A stretch of DNA of 64,000 bases, taken from positions 1,302,001-1,366,000 of the forward strand of contig CAWJGZ010000001.1 in assembly GCA_963842505.1 (NCBI GenBank), in the 5' to 3' direction. The notes under the pieces were generated by a model, which saw nothing but the letters and a program-made list of their open reading frames with translations, was not told the DNA's origin and did not search any database. Below are positions 34,892 through 43,382 of this stretch, piece by piece. A program made the translations under genes and the position numbers. The stretch comes from PALSA-129 sp963842505. GTDB taxonomy: Bacteria; Acidobacteriota; Terriglobia; Bryobacterales; Bryobacteraceae. Numbering within the stretch: position 1 is the stretch's first letter; each line of letters opens with the position of its first letter.

Positions 34892-36389
34892 GCGAGAAGA
34901 GGCCCCGAGGCGTAGAGAATTCCCTGGGGATCTCACCTGCAGGGCCGCCTGGCGTTATCAAGCAACTCGTAACGAACCACCACAACCAGCCCAATGCCTG
35001 AACTCTCTAAGCCCAAGCAGGAAGTATTCGGTATCTGAATTGCCAAAGGCTTGGCGTTAATGGAATCCTATGTAAACGCCGAATATAGTCGCAAGGGCGC
35101 TGAGAAATCATCCAGCCATTTACTGCAAAATGCCGAGGTATGCCAAAGAGTTGCCGAACTTCGGGCAACCATCACGGCTGCGGTAGTGGCTGGCGGTATC
35201 AAAGCGAAGATCGGAAACAAGGTCTTCGCGTGCTGTCCAGGTTGAACGGGCGATACTCCTCCGTCGACGATCGCGTCTTGGCCGTGCAATCGGCTGCCTG
35301 CTCGCTGGCGCACCTCATCCGGTAGTCCATCACCATCCGGCGCCGTCCGACCGCTTTTCAAGTGCCGCGACGAGCTGGGATTGCTCGGATGGACGTTTGC
35401 CGGAGTGATTGTGTCTGGTTGACAACCGCGATTGGGTACAATTGGCGCCGGCTCGGCGGACGGCTTCTGACCTACCGGTTCGATGTTTGTATGCGCCTAG
35501 CCAGCACGCTCCAGGCAACGCTCTCGATTCTGTTGGTATTGGATAGCGGATCAGGCCCGCAAATCCAGCAACAATGTCCGAACACCGCCGCGTCCACTGC
35601 GGCTTCCGTGGACTGCGGGCCACGATGCCCTATGCTGTAAGCTCTTCGACATACGCTGCGCCTACGAGCGGGTTGTCCTCGGGTGAACTCCGGGATCCCC
35701 CGATTAAACACCACGATTAGCGATTACGTGGGCCTGCACGCGACTGGAGGTTACGGGATTGGCGCCCAGTGGTTGTGTAACCGGTGTCGCTGGGGCGGCG
35801 CCTGAGCGAACCTTCCCTTGGGGCGACGCTAAACCTCCTTGGACCAACCAGGATGTCACCAATGTCAGCAACCGACGGGCCCCTTCATGGACGGCGAACA
35901 GCCGCCCGCAACTGTTGGGGATTCTGGCGAACCCGGATTATTCGGGTGGATCTTCCCGGAACTCAACCTGACCCGATTAATCTAAATCTGAAGATCGGGT
36001 TACCGCCGACGAGTGCAACGAAGCCGTAACCGGTGCCGCGACCGGATCTACCACCGGAAGTTTATTTTGTTTTTGCAATCCAACCCAACAATTCGAACCC
36101 ACATGTGAGAGTTTTCAGGCGCTGCTAACACTGTTCTATAGATGACCATTTGGGGAGCGCTCCGCCGTCCACAGGCATGCAAGACGCGGCATGAAAGAAC
36201 GTTCGCCGAGAATCTAGGTAACGAAAGAAGAAAGGTAAAACAGCCACTGAATCGAGAAGACACCCACAGGCAATGCGGCGGCGAGAACAATGCGGCGATG
36301 CGGTGACCACCGAACGGACGCGCGCCATTTCCCCCCGTCGGCACGTAATGCGGCAAGTGGAGAGTTTTAGTCCTACCGGGATCTCTTCA
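34892..36389. other. Mostly gene-free mobile-DNA debris
   Basis: Only the terminase-like fragment at 35060-35245 is recognisable. The remaining ORFs are short, of low quality and on conflicting strands. I see no tRNA, repeat array or promoter worth naming. Confidence 0.4.
35060..35245 (+). pseudogene. Phage terminase small-subunit fragment (copy 2)
   Basis: The open frame reads YVNAEYSRKGAEKSSSHLLQ, then NAEVCQRVAELRATITAAVV, matching the Tyr-Ser-x-x-Thr-Ala / Ser-x-Leu-Leu-x-Asn / RI-x-EL pattern of Terminase_2 small subunits. After GGIKAKIGNK the protein is lost at an early stop. A shifted frame (LRVLSRLNGRYSSVDDRVLA) may continue the family, implying a frameshift near 35225. A related piece lies inverted at 32,835-32,960. 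Confidence 0.5.
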
Positions 36390-36626
36390 ATGCCCCGCCC
36401 ACCGAGGCCACGCCCGCCGGAAGTCGGCAACATTCCAGCCGAGTTGACAGCCTGCTGTTTCTGGTTGTGCTGGAGATTCAGCGAAACCCCCAACAGTCGG
36501 GGAAAGTTTGGAAAAGTTCCGTTTGGTATTACCGACCGAGAGCGGATCTGGTTCTCGCCCTACTGCCTACTCCCGCAAGAGAATCCGTTCACCACGGCCG
36601 TTGAGCAACCGGAGGTGGTCGCTTGA
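36390..36626 (+). CDS. Primase-like amino-terminal fragment
   Basis: An ORF of 78 residues. PPEVGNIPAELTACCFWLCW, then SRGKFGKVPFG, resembles the opening of plasmid/phage primase-polymerase proteins (Ile-Pro-x-Glu-Leu ... Trp-x-x-Trp ... Gly-Lys-x-x-Lys-Val-Pro). The rest of such a protein is missing, so this is either a truncated gene or chance resemblance. Its TGA overlaps the TTG start of the HTH gene (TTGA), suggesting translational coupling and a real ORF. Confidence 0.35.
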   Translation: MPRPPRPRPPEVGNIPAELTACCFWLCWRFSETPNSRGKFGKVPFGITDRERIWFSPYCLLPQENPFTTAVEQPEVVA

Positions 36627-36841
36627 GGGACGAAACCCCTTCAGCCCTTGAGCCGCACTACACGCCAGAACAGGTGGCAGAATGGTGGCATGTGGACCCT
36701 AAGACCGTCCGCAGGCTATTTCGCGCGGAGGATGGCGTGCTGCGATTTTCGGCCAAGGGGAACCAGCGGCGGGGATATACCAGCCTGCGGATACCGGAGA
36801 GCGTATTGCGGAGGGTGCATGAAAGGATGAGCCGGGCCTAA
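36623..36841 (+). CDS. MerR/excisionase-type helix-turn-helix protein
   Basis: A protein of 72 residues from a TTG start. It contains YTPEQVAEWWHVDPKTVRRL, a classic helix-turn-helix of the excisionase/HTH_17 type, then a basic wing (FSAKGNQRRGYTSLRIPESV). It ends at 36841, overlapping by 4 bp the end of the convergent integrase gene. This is the arrangement of an Xis/recombination-directionality factor with its integrase; that role is inference from position and size. Confidence 0.65.
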   Translation: MRDETPSALEPHYTPEQVAEWWHVDPKTVRRLFRAEDGVLRFSAKGNQRRGYTSLRIPESVLRRVHERMSRA

Positions 36842-37998
36842 TGCCACATATCGCGCATTTCGCGTATCAGGGCGTCCTGCCGGGACCGGACCCACGGGGC
36901 ATAATGGCGCTCGGTGGTTTTGATCGAGGAATGCCCCAGGAGCACGGAAACGGTTTCCAGCGATTTTCCGGACTCCAAAAGCCGGACGGCGAACGTATCG
37001 CGGAACCGATGGGCGCGGACCCCTGGAACGCCGGCCAAGGTACCGAGCGGGCGCAGATACGTGGAATAGAAATTATTGGACACGGAGCGCGCGTCACGGT
37101 GGCCGTCCGGTGGAATAAACGCGGAGCCATCGCTCAACCTTGGCGCGTTCTGAATGGAGGCGGCAACCATCGGCGGGATCGGGCACATGACCCATTCTCC
37201 GGTTTTCATCTGGTGGACTCCGTACACCGGAACGAAGCGGCCATCACTGTATGCAGCCTCGATGCGGTACGGTTCAAAGGTCACAGCATCGCTGGCCCGG
37301 AGGCCGGTCCATCGCAGGATGTAAAGCAGGGCGTGGGCCGTTTCGGGGTGTGTAGCCCACAGGCCCCCGAAGTTTGGCCGAGCCGCGAACCGATCAGCGG
37401 CGGCAAATATCTTACGTTCTTCGTCGGCGGTAAACGGCAGGGTTGGCTCCATATCCTCGGCGGGTTTAATCAGGCCGGCGGCGGGATTCGCCGGGAGCCA
37501 CTGGCGGTTGACACAGAACTTGAAAAACGAGCGCATCAGGTCAATGCGGCTACGGTGAGTAGTGCTCGCATATCGCCACGTGGCGATGAACTGATCGAGC
37601 ACGGGCAGGGTGAGGCGGTCCAGGTAGGCATATCCGCTATCCCGGCACCAGGCGGCAAGATTACGCGCCATCGCGCCGTGGACCTGAGATACCGTGCGCT
37701 CTTTTCGCTTGGCGGAACGGAGGGCGGCCAGCCAATCATCGAGCGCGGATTGAACCTCAACGCGGTTGCGGGTGTCGCCGGCCTCTATTTTTCTGCGCGA
37801 TTCCTCAGCCACGGACCAATTGAACGTGTGCAGGGTATGGCGGTGGTAATCGCCGTGCGGGCCCATTCCGATAACCCACACCGGGCAGGCGCAACGGCGA
37901 TAGAAGCGGTCCGCCTGGTGCGGGCAGGTTTTCAGGTGGCGGCGGTAGATGGTGAGCACGTTTTGATAGTACGCCGGAGGTACGTGGAGTGCAAGCAC
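36838..37998 (-). CDS. Tyrosine recombinase / integrase
   Basis: A protein of 386 residues from a GTG start. An unusual Cys-rich lead (HLKTCPHQADRFYRRCACPV, then WVIGMG) is followed by a SAM-like core-binding domain (SQVHGAMARNLAAWCRDSGY) and the catalytic domain. Visible catalytic residues: Arg in RWTGLRASDA, His-x-x-Arg in RAHRFRDTFAVRLL, His in LLGHSSIKTTERHY and the nucleophile Tyr in the same block. The gene begins 8 bp after the stop of pyrH and points away from it, so the attachment site is probably at or in the 3' end of pyrH. It appears intact. A 441-residue plus-strand ORF is its shadow. Confidence 0.92.
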   Translation of the reverse strand: MLALHVPPAYYQNVLTIYRRHLKTCPHQADRFYRRCACPVWVIGMGPHGDYHRHTLHTFNWSVAEESRRKIEAGDTRNRVEVQSALDDWLAALRSAKRKERTVSQVHGAMARNLAAWCRDSGYAYLDRLTLPVLDQFIATWRYASTTHRSRIDLMRSFFKFCVNRQWLPANPAAGLIKPAEDMEPTLPFTADEERKIFAAADRFAARPNFGGLWATHPETAHALLYILRWTGLRASDAVTFEPYRIEAAYSDGRFVPVYGVHQMKTGEWVMCPIPPMVAASIQNAPRLSDGSAFIPPDGHRDARSVSNNFYSTYLRPLGTLAGVPGVRAHRFRDTFAVRLLESGKSLETVSVLLGHSSIKTTERHYAPWVRSRQDALIREMRDMWH

Positions 37999-38006
37999 TC
38001 TGGTAA

Positions 38007-38714
38007 CTATCTGATTTCAGTACCGATATGCTCACCAGTCGCTATCCGCATTATATTGCCTGTTGTATTCAAATTGAAAACGAGGATGGGAAGCTGGTTG
38101 TCGCGGCACATGGCAACGGCGGAAGCGTCCATCACCCGCAGGCCCTTGGCCAGCACTTCGAGGTAAGTGATCTTGTCGTATCTGACCGCGTCGGGGAATT
38201 GCAACGGGTCCTTGTCGTAGACGCCATCCACGCGGGTGGCTTTGGCGATGATATCGGCTTTGATCTCGAGCGCCCGCAGGGTGGCGGCGGTGTCGGTGGA
38301 AAAGTAAGGGTTGGATGTGCCGCCGGCGAAGATCACGATGCGGCCTTTTTCCAGGTGCCGCATGGCGCGCCGCCGGATATACGGTTCGGCCACCTGACGC
38401 ATTTCGATGGCGCTCATGACGCGCGTGGAAACACCGGCCTGTTCGAGCGCATCGGAAAGCGCCAGGGAATTGATCACGGTGGCCAGCATGCCCATGTGGT
38501 CGGCCGTCACGCGGTCCATCTTGTGCGCCGCCGCGGCCACGCCGCGGAAGATATTGCCGCCGCCAACCACCACGGCGATTTGGATGCCGGCCGCGGCCAC
38601 GTCGGCCACTTCGCGCGCCAGGCTCTTGACCCTTTCGGAATCGATGCCGAAGGATGCGCCGCCCGCCAACACCTCGCCGCTGAGCTTCAGCAGGATGCGT
38701 TTATAGGCGGCCAT
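38007..38714 (-). CDS. pyrH: UMP kinase (uridylate kinase)
   Basis: A protein of 235 residues, the usual size, from the ATG at 38714. Amino-acid-kinase fold: MAAYKRILLKLSGEVLAGG, the glycine loop AVVVGGGNIFRG, MGMLATVINSLAL, GTSNPYFSTDTAA and ATRVDGVYDKDP. It phosphorylates UMP to UDP in the cytoplasm. The start is one base after the tsf stop, so both are translated from one mRNA. The usual next gene, frr, is not present; an integrase follows after 8 bp. The extreme carboxy end (GEHIGTEIR) may therefore have been rebuilt by integration. Confidence 0.96.
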   Translation of the reverse strand: MAAYKRILLKLSGEVLAGGASFGIDSERVKSLAREVADVAAAGIQIAVVVGGGNIFRGVAAAAHKMDRVTADHMGMLATVINSLALSDALEQAGVSTRVMSAIEMRQVAEPYIRRRAMRHLEKGRIVIFAGGTSNPYFSTDTAATLRALEIKADIIAKATRVDGVYDKDPLQFPDAVRYDKITYLEVLAKGLRVMDASAVAMCRDNQLPILVFNLNTTGNIMRIATGEHIGTEIR

Positions 38715-38715
38715 T

Positions 38716-39354
38716 TTACTCCAGGGCCGGGTTTTCGTGGCCGGCTTCCATCGCCGCCACATCGCCCACCTTGAAGCGGACGAAGCGCGCAATGGTGATG
38801 TTCTCGCCCAGCTTGGCGATTTTGGTCTTGACCAGTTGACCGACCGTCAAGGTAGCTTCCTTCACGAAGGGCTGTTCCAGCAGGCAGACTTCTTCGTAGA
38901 ATTTGCCGAGGCGGCCTTCGACGATCTTGTCGAGAATCTTCTCCGGCTTGCCTTCGAGCACGGCCCGCGCGCGCGCGATTTCGCGCTCCTTGGCCAGCAC
39001 GTCCTCGGTGACGTCTTCCTTGCGAATGAAGCGCGGATCGGCGGCCGCGATGTGCATGGCCACGTCGTGCACCAACTCCTTGAAATCGTCGGTGCGCGCC
39101 ACGAAATCGGATTCGCAGTTGACTTCCACCAGGACGCCCAGTTGGCCGCCGTGGTGAATGTAGGTACCGATGAGGCCCTGCCTGGTGGCGCGCGACGACT
39201 TCTTATCGGCCAGCGAAATGCCGCGCTTGCGCAGCACCACTTCCGCGTCGGCGATATCGCCTTTGGCTTCCACCAGAGCTTTCTTGCATTCCATCATCCC
39301 CGCGCCGGTCCGGTCACGGAGTTCTTTTACGAGTGCCGCGGTAATTTCCGCCAT
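38716..39354 (-). CDS. tsf: Translation elongation factor Ts
   Basis: A protein of 212 residues, a short EF-Ts form. AEITAALVKELRDRTGAGMM and ECKKALVEAKGDIADAEVVL are the UBA-like start. LVEVNCESDFVARTDDFKEL is the core motif contacting EF-Tu. The end has KEATLTVGQLVKTKIAKLGE and NITIARFVRF. It is the guanine-nucleotide exchange factor for EF-Tu. Second gene from the end of the rplM-rpsI-rpsB-tsf-pyrH set; 91 bp separate it from rpsB. Confidence 0.97.
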   Translation of the reverse strand: MAEITAALVKELRDRTGAGMMECKKALVEAKGDIADAEVVLRKRGISLADKKSSRATRQGLIGTYIHHGGQLGVLVEVNCESDFVARTDDFKELVHDVAMHIAAADPRFIRKEDVTEDVLAKEREIARARAVLEGKPEKILDKIVEGRLGKFYEEVCLLEQPFVKEATLTVGQLVKTKIAKLGENITIARFVRFKVGDVAAMEAGHENPALE

Positions 39355-39445
39355 AAAATTGCGTCTCTTTGATTCCGTGGTGACCGCTCTCTTACGTTCG
39401 CGGCTCTGACCGAGCCGTAAGAGAACGGTTGCCGCAAATTGATTC

Positions 39446-40357
39446 CTAGTGTCCGGCCTCGCCAGCCGCGGGCTGCTCTGCGCCCGGCTCGGCGGTTTCG
39501 GAAACGGGTCCCTTACGCTGCGATGTGGCCGGATCGTCTTCCATGCTCAGGCTTTCGGCCATGATCTTCTCGGCGTACTTGGGGTCCACGTATTCGGTGT
39601 ACTCCAGCATGCTTTCCTCGGCCGGAGCTTCGTCCTGGGCGATCTTATCGGCCGCGAAATCCTGCTCGGTGGCAAGCGACCGGCCTTCCAGCACGGCATC
39701 GGCGATCTTGCTGGCGAAGAGGCGAATGGCGCGCAGCGCGTCGTCGTTGCCGGGAATCACGTAGTCCACTTCGTCGGGGTCGCAGTTGGTGTCGACGATG
39801 GCCACCACGGGGATTCCCAGGCGGCGCGCTTCCTTCACCGCGATGGCTTCCTTATTGGAGTCGATCACGAAAAGGACATCGGGCAGCCCAGGCATATCCT
39901 TGATGCCGGCCAGGTTCTGGTCGAGGTGCCGACGTTCGCGTTCCAGCCGGATGACTTCCTTCTTCGGGCGGCCGGCATATCCGCCTTCCACCGAAGCCAT
40001 GGCTTCCAATTCCTTGAGGCGCTTGATGGATTTCTGCACCGTCAGCATGTTGGTGAGCAGGCCGCCCAACCAACGCTGGTTGACGTAGTACATAGCGCAG
40101 CGAGTGGCCTCTTCGGAGATGGCTTCCTGCGCTTGACGCTTGGTGCCCACGAAGAGCACGTTCTTGCCCTGCGCGGCCATCTCGCCCACAAACCGGGCGG
40201 CGTCTTTGAACATCTTCAGAGTCTTCTGAAGATCGATAATGTAGATGCCGTTGCGTTCCCCGAAAATGTACTCTTTCATCTTGGGATTCCAGCGCTTGGT
40301 CTGGTGCCCGAAGTGAACGCCCGCTTCGAGCAATTCTTTCATCGATATTGCCGGCAA
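39446..40357 (-). CDS. rpsB: 30S ribosomal protein S2
   Basis: A protein of 303 residues. MKELLEAGVHFGHQTKRWNP and EYIFGERNGIYIIDLQKTLK are diagnostic for S2; LPDVLFVIDSNKEAIAVKEA and GIPVVAIVDTNCDPDEVDYV, then IPGNDDALRAIRL, also fit. It is about 60 residues longer than typical S2, owing to an acidic, Ala/Glu/Pro-rich tail after residue ~245 (EDDPATSQRKGPVSETAEPG). It binds the 30S platform. It precedes tsf in the usual order. Confidence 0.97.
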   Translation of the reverse strand: MPAISMKELLEAGVHFGHQTKRWNPKMKEYIFGERNGIYIIDLQKTLKMFKDAARFVGEMAAQGKNVLFVGTKRQAQEAISEEATRCAMYYVNQRWLGGLLTNMLTVQKSIKRLKELEAMASVEGGYAGRPKKEVIRLERERRHLDQNLAGIKDMPGLPDVLFVIDSNKEAIAVKEARRLGIPVVAIVDTNCDPDEVDYVIPGNDDALRAIRLFASKIADAVLEGRSLATEQDFAADKIAQDEAPAEESMLEYTEYVDPKYAEKIMAESLSMEDDPATSQRKGPVSETAEPGAEQPAAGEAGH

Positions 40358-40473
40358 AATACCTCCTAGTCAGCCACCACCACCCGCCACACGGCCCAAA
40401 GCGAGATTTGTGGGCGGATCGGAACGAATGGCCGTTATCGCTGCAACGGGGCCCCGCGGCCCCACGGGAAAAT

Positions 40474-40872
40474 TTAACGTTTGGAGAACTGGAACCGCTT
40501 ACGAGCGCCCTTTTGGCCGTACTTCTTCCGCTCGTGGGAGCGCGGGTCGCGGGTCAGGAAGCCGAGCTTCTTGAGCCTGGACCGCAGTTCCGCATTGAAC
40601 TCCACCAATGCCCGGGATATGCCCAGACGGGCCGCATCCGCCTGGCCGGCCACACCGCCGCCATCGGCCAAAATCATCAGATCGAACTTATCCATGGATT
40701 CGGTTGCCGCCAGCGGCTGCCGTACCACGGCGCGCGAACTTTCCGTCGGGAAATAATTCTCGAACGCGCGTCCATTCACCTGAATCTCGCCCTTGCCGGG
40801 CCGCAAAATCACGCGGGCCACCGACCTCTTCCGCCGGCCCGTACCCAAATATTGAACTATCGTCGCTGCCAC
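40474..40872 (-). CDS. rpsI: 30S ribosomal protein S9
   Basis: A protein of 132 residues. QYLGTGRRKRSVARVILRPG and the basic carboxy tail DPRSHERKKYGQKGARKRFQ, ending FSKR, are typical; the tail reaches the P-site tRNA. It starts 13 bp after rplM, the normal partner, and is co-transcribed with it. Confidence 0.97.
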   Translation of the reverse strand: MAATIVQYLGTGRRKRSVARVILRPGKGEIQVNGRAFENYFPTESSRAVVRQPLAATESMDKFDLMILADGGGVAGQADAARLGISRALVEFNAELRSRLKKLGFLTRDPRSHERKKYGQKGARKRFQFSKR

Positions 40873-40885
40873 TAAACTTGTACCT

Positions 40886-41323
40886 CTATCTCACGGCCAA
40901 CGCGGACGGTTTCTGCGCCGCGTGCGGGTGCTTATCACCTGCGTAGACCTTCAGTTTTCGATACATCTGCTTGCCGAGCTTGGTCTTCGGCAGCATGCCG
41001 AAAATGGCGTCCTCAATCAAGCGGACTGGCTTTTCGGCCCGCACGCGCTTCAAGCTCTTCTCCACCAATCCGCCCGGATATCCGGTGAAATGGCGATACA
41101 CCTTGCGTTCTTCTTTTTGGCCGGTGACCTTCACTTTGTCGGCATTGATCACGATCACGTGATCGCCGGTATCCAGAAACGGCGTGTAGGTGGGCTTGGT
41201 CTTGCCCATCAACAGCATGGCCGCCTTGCTGGCAATTTTGCCTAAAACCGCCTCTTGGGCGTCAATCACATGCCACTGCCGTTTAAAGCCGTCCTTGGAT
41301 GGGAACTCGGTACTCATTGACAC
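40886..41323 (-). CDS. rplM: 50S ribosomal protein L13
   Basis: A protein of 145 residues. RQWHVIDAQEAVLGKIASKA, AAMLLMGKTKPTYTPFLDTG, DHVIVINADKVKVTGQKEER and HFTGYPGGL are L13 signatures. An early 50S assembly protein. First gene of the ribosomal cluster here; a promoter candidate is at 41359-41388. Confidence 0.97.
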   Translation of the reverse strand: MSMSTEFPSKDGFKRQWHVIDAQEAVLGKIASKAAMLLMGKTKPTYTPFLDTGDHVIVINADKVKVTGQKEERKVYRHFTGYPGGLVEKSLKRVRAEKPVRLIEDAIFGMLPKTKLGKQMYRKLKVYAGDKHPHAAQKPSALAVR

Positions 41324-41358
41324 ACGTCTCCAACTGGTTCTAGAACTGCAAAATACTT

Positions 41359-41388
41359 AGCTTACAGAGATTAGGGGTTCATTGTCAA
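41359..41388 (-). promoter_or_regulatory. Promoter candidate for the ribosomal cluster
   Basis: On the minus strand a perfect TTGACA, an 18-bp spacer, then TAAGCT, 35 bp upstream of rplM. Good -35, moderate -10. Confidence 0.5.
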
Positions 41389-41539
41389 ATCGGGTTACAG
41401 GGCAGAGCCTGAACCGCCGATGCGGTTCTGACTTCAACGCGGAGGCGCGGAGACGCAGAGGAAACGGCGCGGCTGAAAATACTTCACCAACCGGCGCACG
41501 GCTTCGTGCCTCACCTCGGGGCAGTCCATCGTCCTGATC

Positions 41540-42568
41540 TTAACCCTGCGGGCGGTTCTTCGCCTGCTCCATGGCGATCTGGTTGATGTGCGACAGGGCT
41601 TTCGCTCCGCTGGCGCCTTCGATGGCTTTCACGGCGATATCTTGCACTTGTTGCTTGGCATCCGCGAGTTGTTTTTCGAGTGCGGAGATCTGCGCCTGTT
41701 GCCGAGTCACCGACTCTTCAAGCGACTTCACCTGCATAGCCGCCAGACGCTTCTCGGTGTCGGCGTCCTTCTTCAGCACCAGGATCTGTTGTTCGAACCG
41801 GGCTTCAGTCTCCTTGCGGGACTGCCCGGCCGCGGTCTCGGCTTCTTTTTGCAGCCGTGATGGAAACCCTTCCGCCTCCTTCTGCAGCCGGGCGAAATCC
41901 TCTTCGCGCTCTTTGAGGACGGTTTCGCGCTGCTTCCAGCCTTTATCCAGAGCTTCCTGCTTTTCCTGGTTTTTCTTCTCGGCCAGGCGCACCTCTTCTT
42001 CGTACTTGTCCTGCGCTTTTTTCCGTTCCAGAGCTTTCTTGTATTCGTAGTCCTCGATCTCGCGCTGGCGTTGCTTCTTGAGGTTTTCTTCCAGTTCCTT
42101 GCGCTCGCGTTCGGCTTTTTCCGATTCTTCCTCCCAGGCCGTACGCTGGGCGGCGATCTCGGCCTCGAGTTGCTGCTTCTCGCGGGCGTAGTCCTGCACC
42201 ATCTGATCGAGAGCCGTAGCCGCTACGTCGATCTTGTGGAGGCGTTCCAGTTCCTTTCGTTCGAGCGTCACGGTCTCGCGCACCGCCGCCAGCAATTGCA
42301 CCTCTTGGGTGAGTTTGCCGGCGACATCGGAGAGCGCCCGTGAAACCTCCAGCCCCAACGATGAGATTCTCTGCACGACGCCTTCCACGGTGGCTCCATC
42401 GGCTGCCTGCCGGATCTCGCTCTCGCGCAATCGAGCGGCCTCGAGGCCTTTGGCATCCGGCGACTCGCGCGCTTGTTCCACCTGTTCCTGGACTTCCGCA
42501 AACTCCTGCTGTACTTCCGCTTTGCTCCGCCTGGGGCGCACCGGCGCCTTCACCGTTTTAGCTGGCAT
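41540..42568 (-). CDS. Long coiled-coil protein
   Basis: A protein of 342 residues with no membrane segment. After a basic Pro/Lys lead (MPAKTVKAPVRPRRSKAEVQ) and a helical head, residues ~100-310 are an almost unbroken Glu/Lys/Gln/Arg heptad coiled coil (EKAERERKELEENLKKQRQR, EREEDFARLQKEAEGFPSRL, VTRQQAQISALEKQLADAKQ). The last 30 residues (AVKAIEGASGAKALSHINQI) form a different short motif. A structural or scaffolding role is plausible; the family is not recognised. Its ATG overlaps by 2 bp the start of the divergent RNA methyltransferase gene, so they share a promoter region inside each other's 5' ends. Confidence 0.75.
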   Translation of the reverse strand: MPAKTVKAPVRPRRSKAEVQQEFAEVQEQVEQARESPDAKGLEAARLRESEIRQAADGATVEGVVQRISSLGLEVSRALSDVAGKLTQEVQLLAAVRETVTLERKELERLHKIDVAATALDQMVQDYAREKQQLEAEIAAQRTAWEEESEKAERERKELEENLKKQRQREIEDYEYKKALERKKAQDKYEEEVRLAEKKNQEKQEALDKGWKQRETVLKEREEDFARLQKEAEGFPSRLQKEAETAAGQSRKETEARFEQQILVLKKDADTEKRLAAMQVKSLEESVTRQQAQISALEKQLADAKQQVQDIAVKAIEGASGAKALSHINQIAMEQAKNRPQG

Positions 42569-43382
42569 GACGATTCCTTTCCGTAACGGCAGATTAGCAG
42601 ATTTAGCGCCATGCGGCGCATCCTCCGAGGCGCCCGCGTTACGCTACGATCGAAATATCCCGACCAACTGGAAAGACAACCTGCGCGTGGTGATGGTTTC
42701 GACGCGCAACCCGCTCAATATCGGCGCCGCGGCGCGCGCCTTGGCCAACTTCGGCTTCACGCGTCTGCGCGTGGTCAATCCTTACGACGTGGCCTTCCGC
42801 GAAGCGCGCTCGGCGGTGGGGGCGGCGCCGCTCCTGCGGCAGGCGGAGGACTATTCGACTTTGGCGGAATCCATTGCCGATTGCCGGCTGGTGGTGGGCA
42901 CTACGTCGATTGGCCATCGCGGGTTGCAACACCCCATGCGGCGTCTGGAATACGGCGCGCGTCTCATCAAACGAGCGCTGGCGGAAGCTCCGGTGGCTCT
43001 TCTGTTCGGTTCCGAAAAATTCGGACTCTCCAACGAAGACCTGAGCCACTGTCACTGGCTGATGCGCATTCCGACTATTGATGCCGATCTTTCCATGAAC
43101 CTGGGCCAAGCCGTGGCGCTCTGTCTCTACGAGCTGGCGCGCGACCCGAAGGCGGCAAAAGCCGAACCCAGGAAGATCGCGCGGGCGTCAGCAGGGGAGG
43201 TCGAGAAGGTGACCACGATGTTGATAAATGTGCTCAGGCAAAGCGGCTATGTCAACCCCACGACGGCAGTGTCTACCGAGGAAAAAGTGCGGCGGCTGGT
43301 GCGGCGTCTCGACATCGCCGCGCGCGACGCACGCGTGCTGTTGGGGATGCTGCGGCAGATTCTGTGGAAGGTGAGCGGCTAA
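42567..43382 (+). CDS. SpoU/TrmJ-type RNA 2'-O-methyltransferase
   Basis: A protein of up to 271 residues; the ATG at 42567 is the only good in-frame start before the domain begins. The SPOUT domain is clear: LRVVMVSTRNPLNIGAAARA, LANFGFTRLRVVNPYDVAFR, VALLFGSEKFGLSNEDLSHC and the knot motif ADLSMNLGQAVALCLYELAR. A helical carboxy region (EEKVRRLVRRLDIAARDARV) matches the TrmJ/LasT-type extension. It methylates a ribose in tRNA or rRNA with S-adenosylmethionine; the target is not certain. Its stop overlaps the convergent POTRA gene by 4 bp. Confidence 0.88.
   Translation: MTIPFRNGRLADLAPCGASSEAPALRYDRNIPTNWKDNLRVVMVSTRNPLNIGAAARALANFGFTRLRVVNPYDVAFREARSAVGAAPLLRQAEDYSTLAESIADCRLVVGTTSIGHRGLQHPMRRLEYGARLIKRALAEAPVALLFGSEKFGLSNEDLSHCHWLMRIPTIDADLSMNLGQAVALCLYELARDPKAAKAEPRKIARASAGEVEKVTTMLINVLRQSGYVNPTTAVSTEEKVRRLVRRLDIAARDARVLLGMLRQILWKVSG

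Noticed and set aside
35362..36356. Several short ORFs on both strands
   Set aside because: Mutually overlapping, Arg/Ser/Cys-rich, without motifs or ribosome-binding sites.
36841..38166. 441-codon plus-strand open frame
   Set aside because: Antisense to the integrase and the end of pyrH, both of which have unmistakable catalytic motifs.
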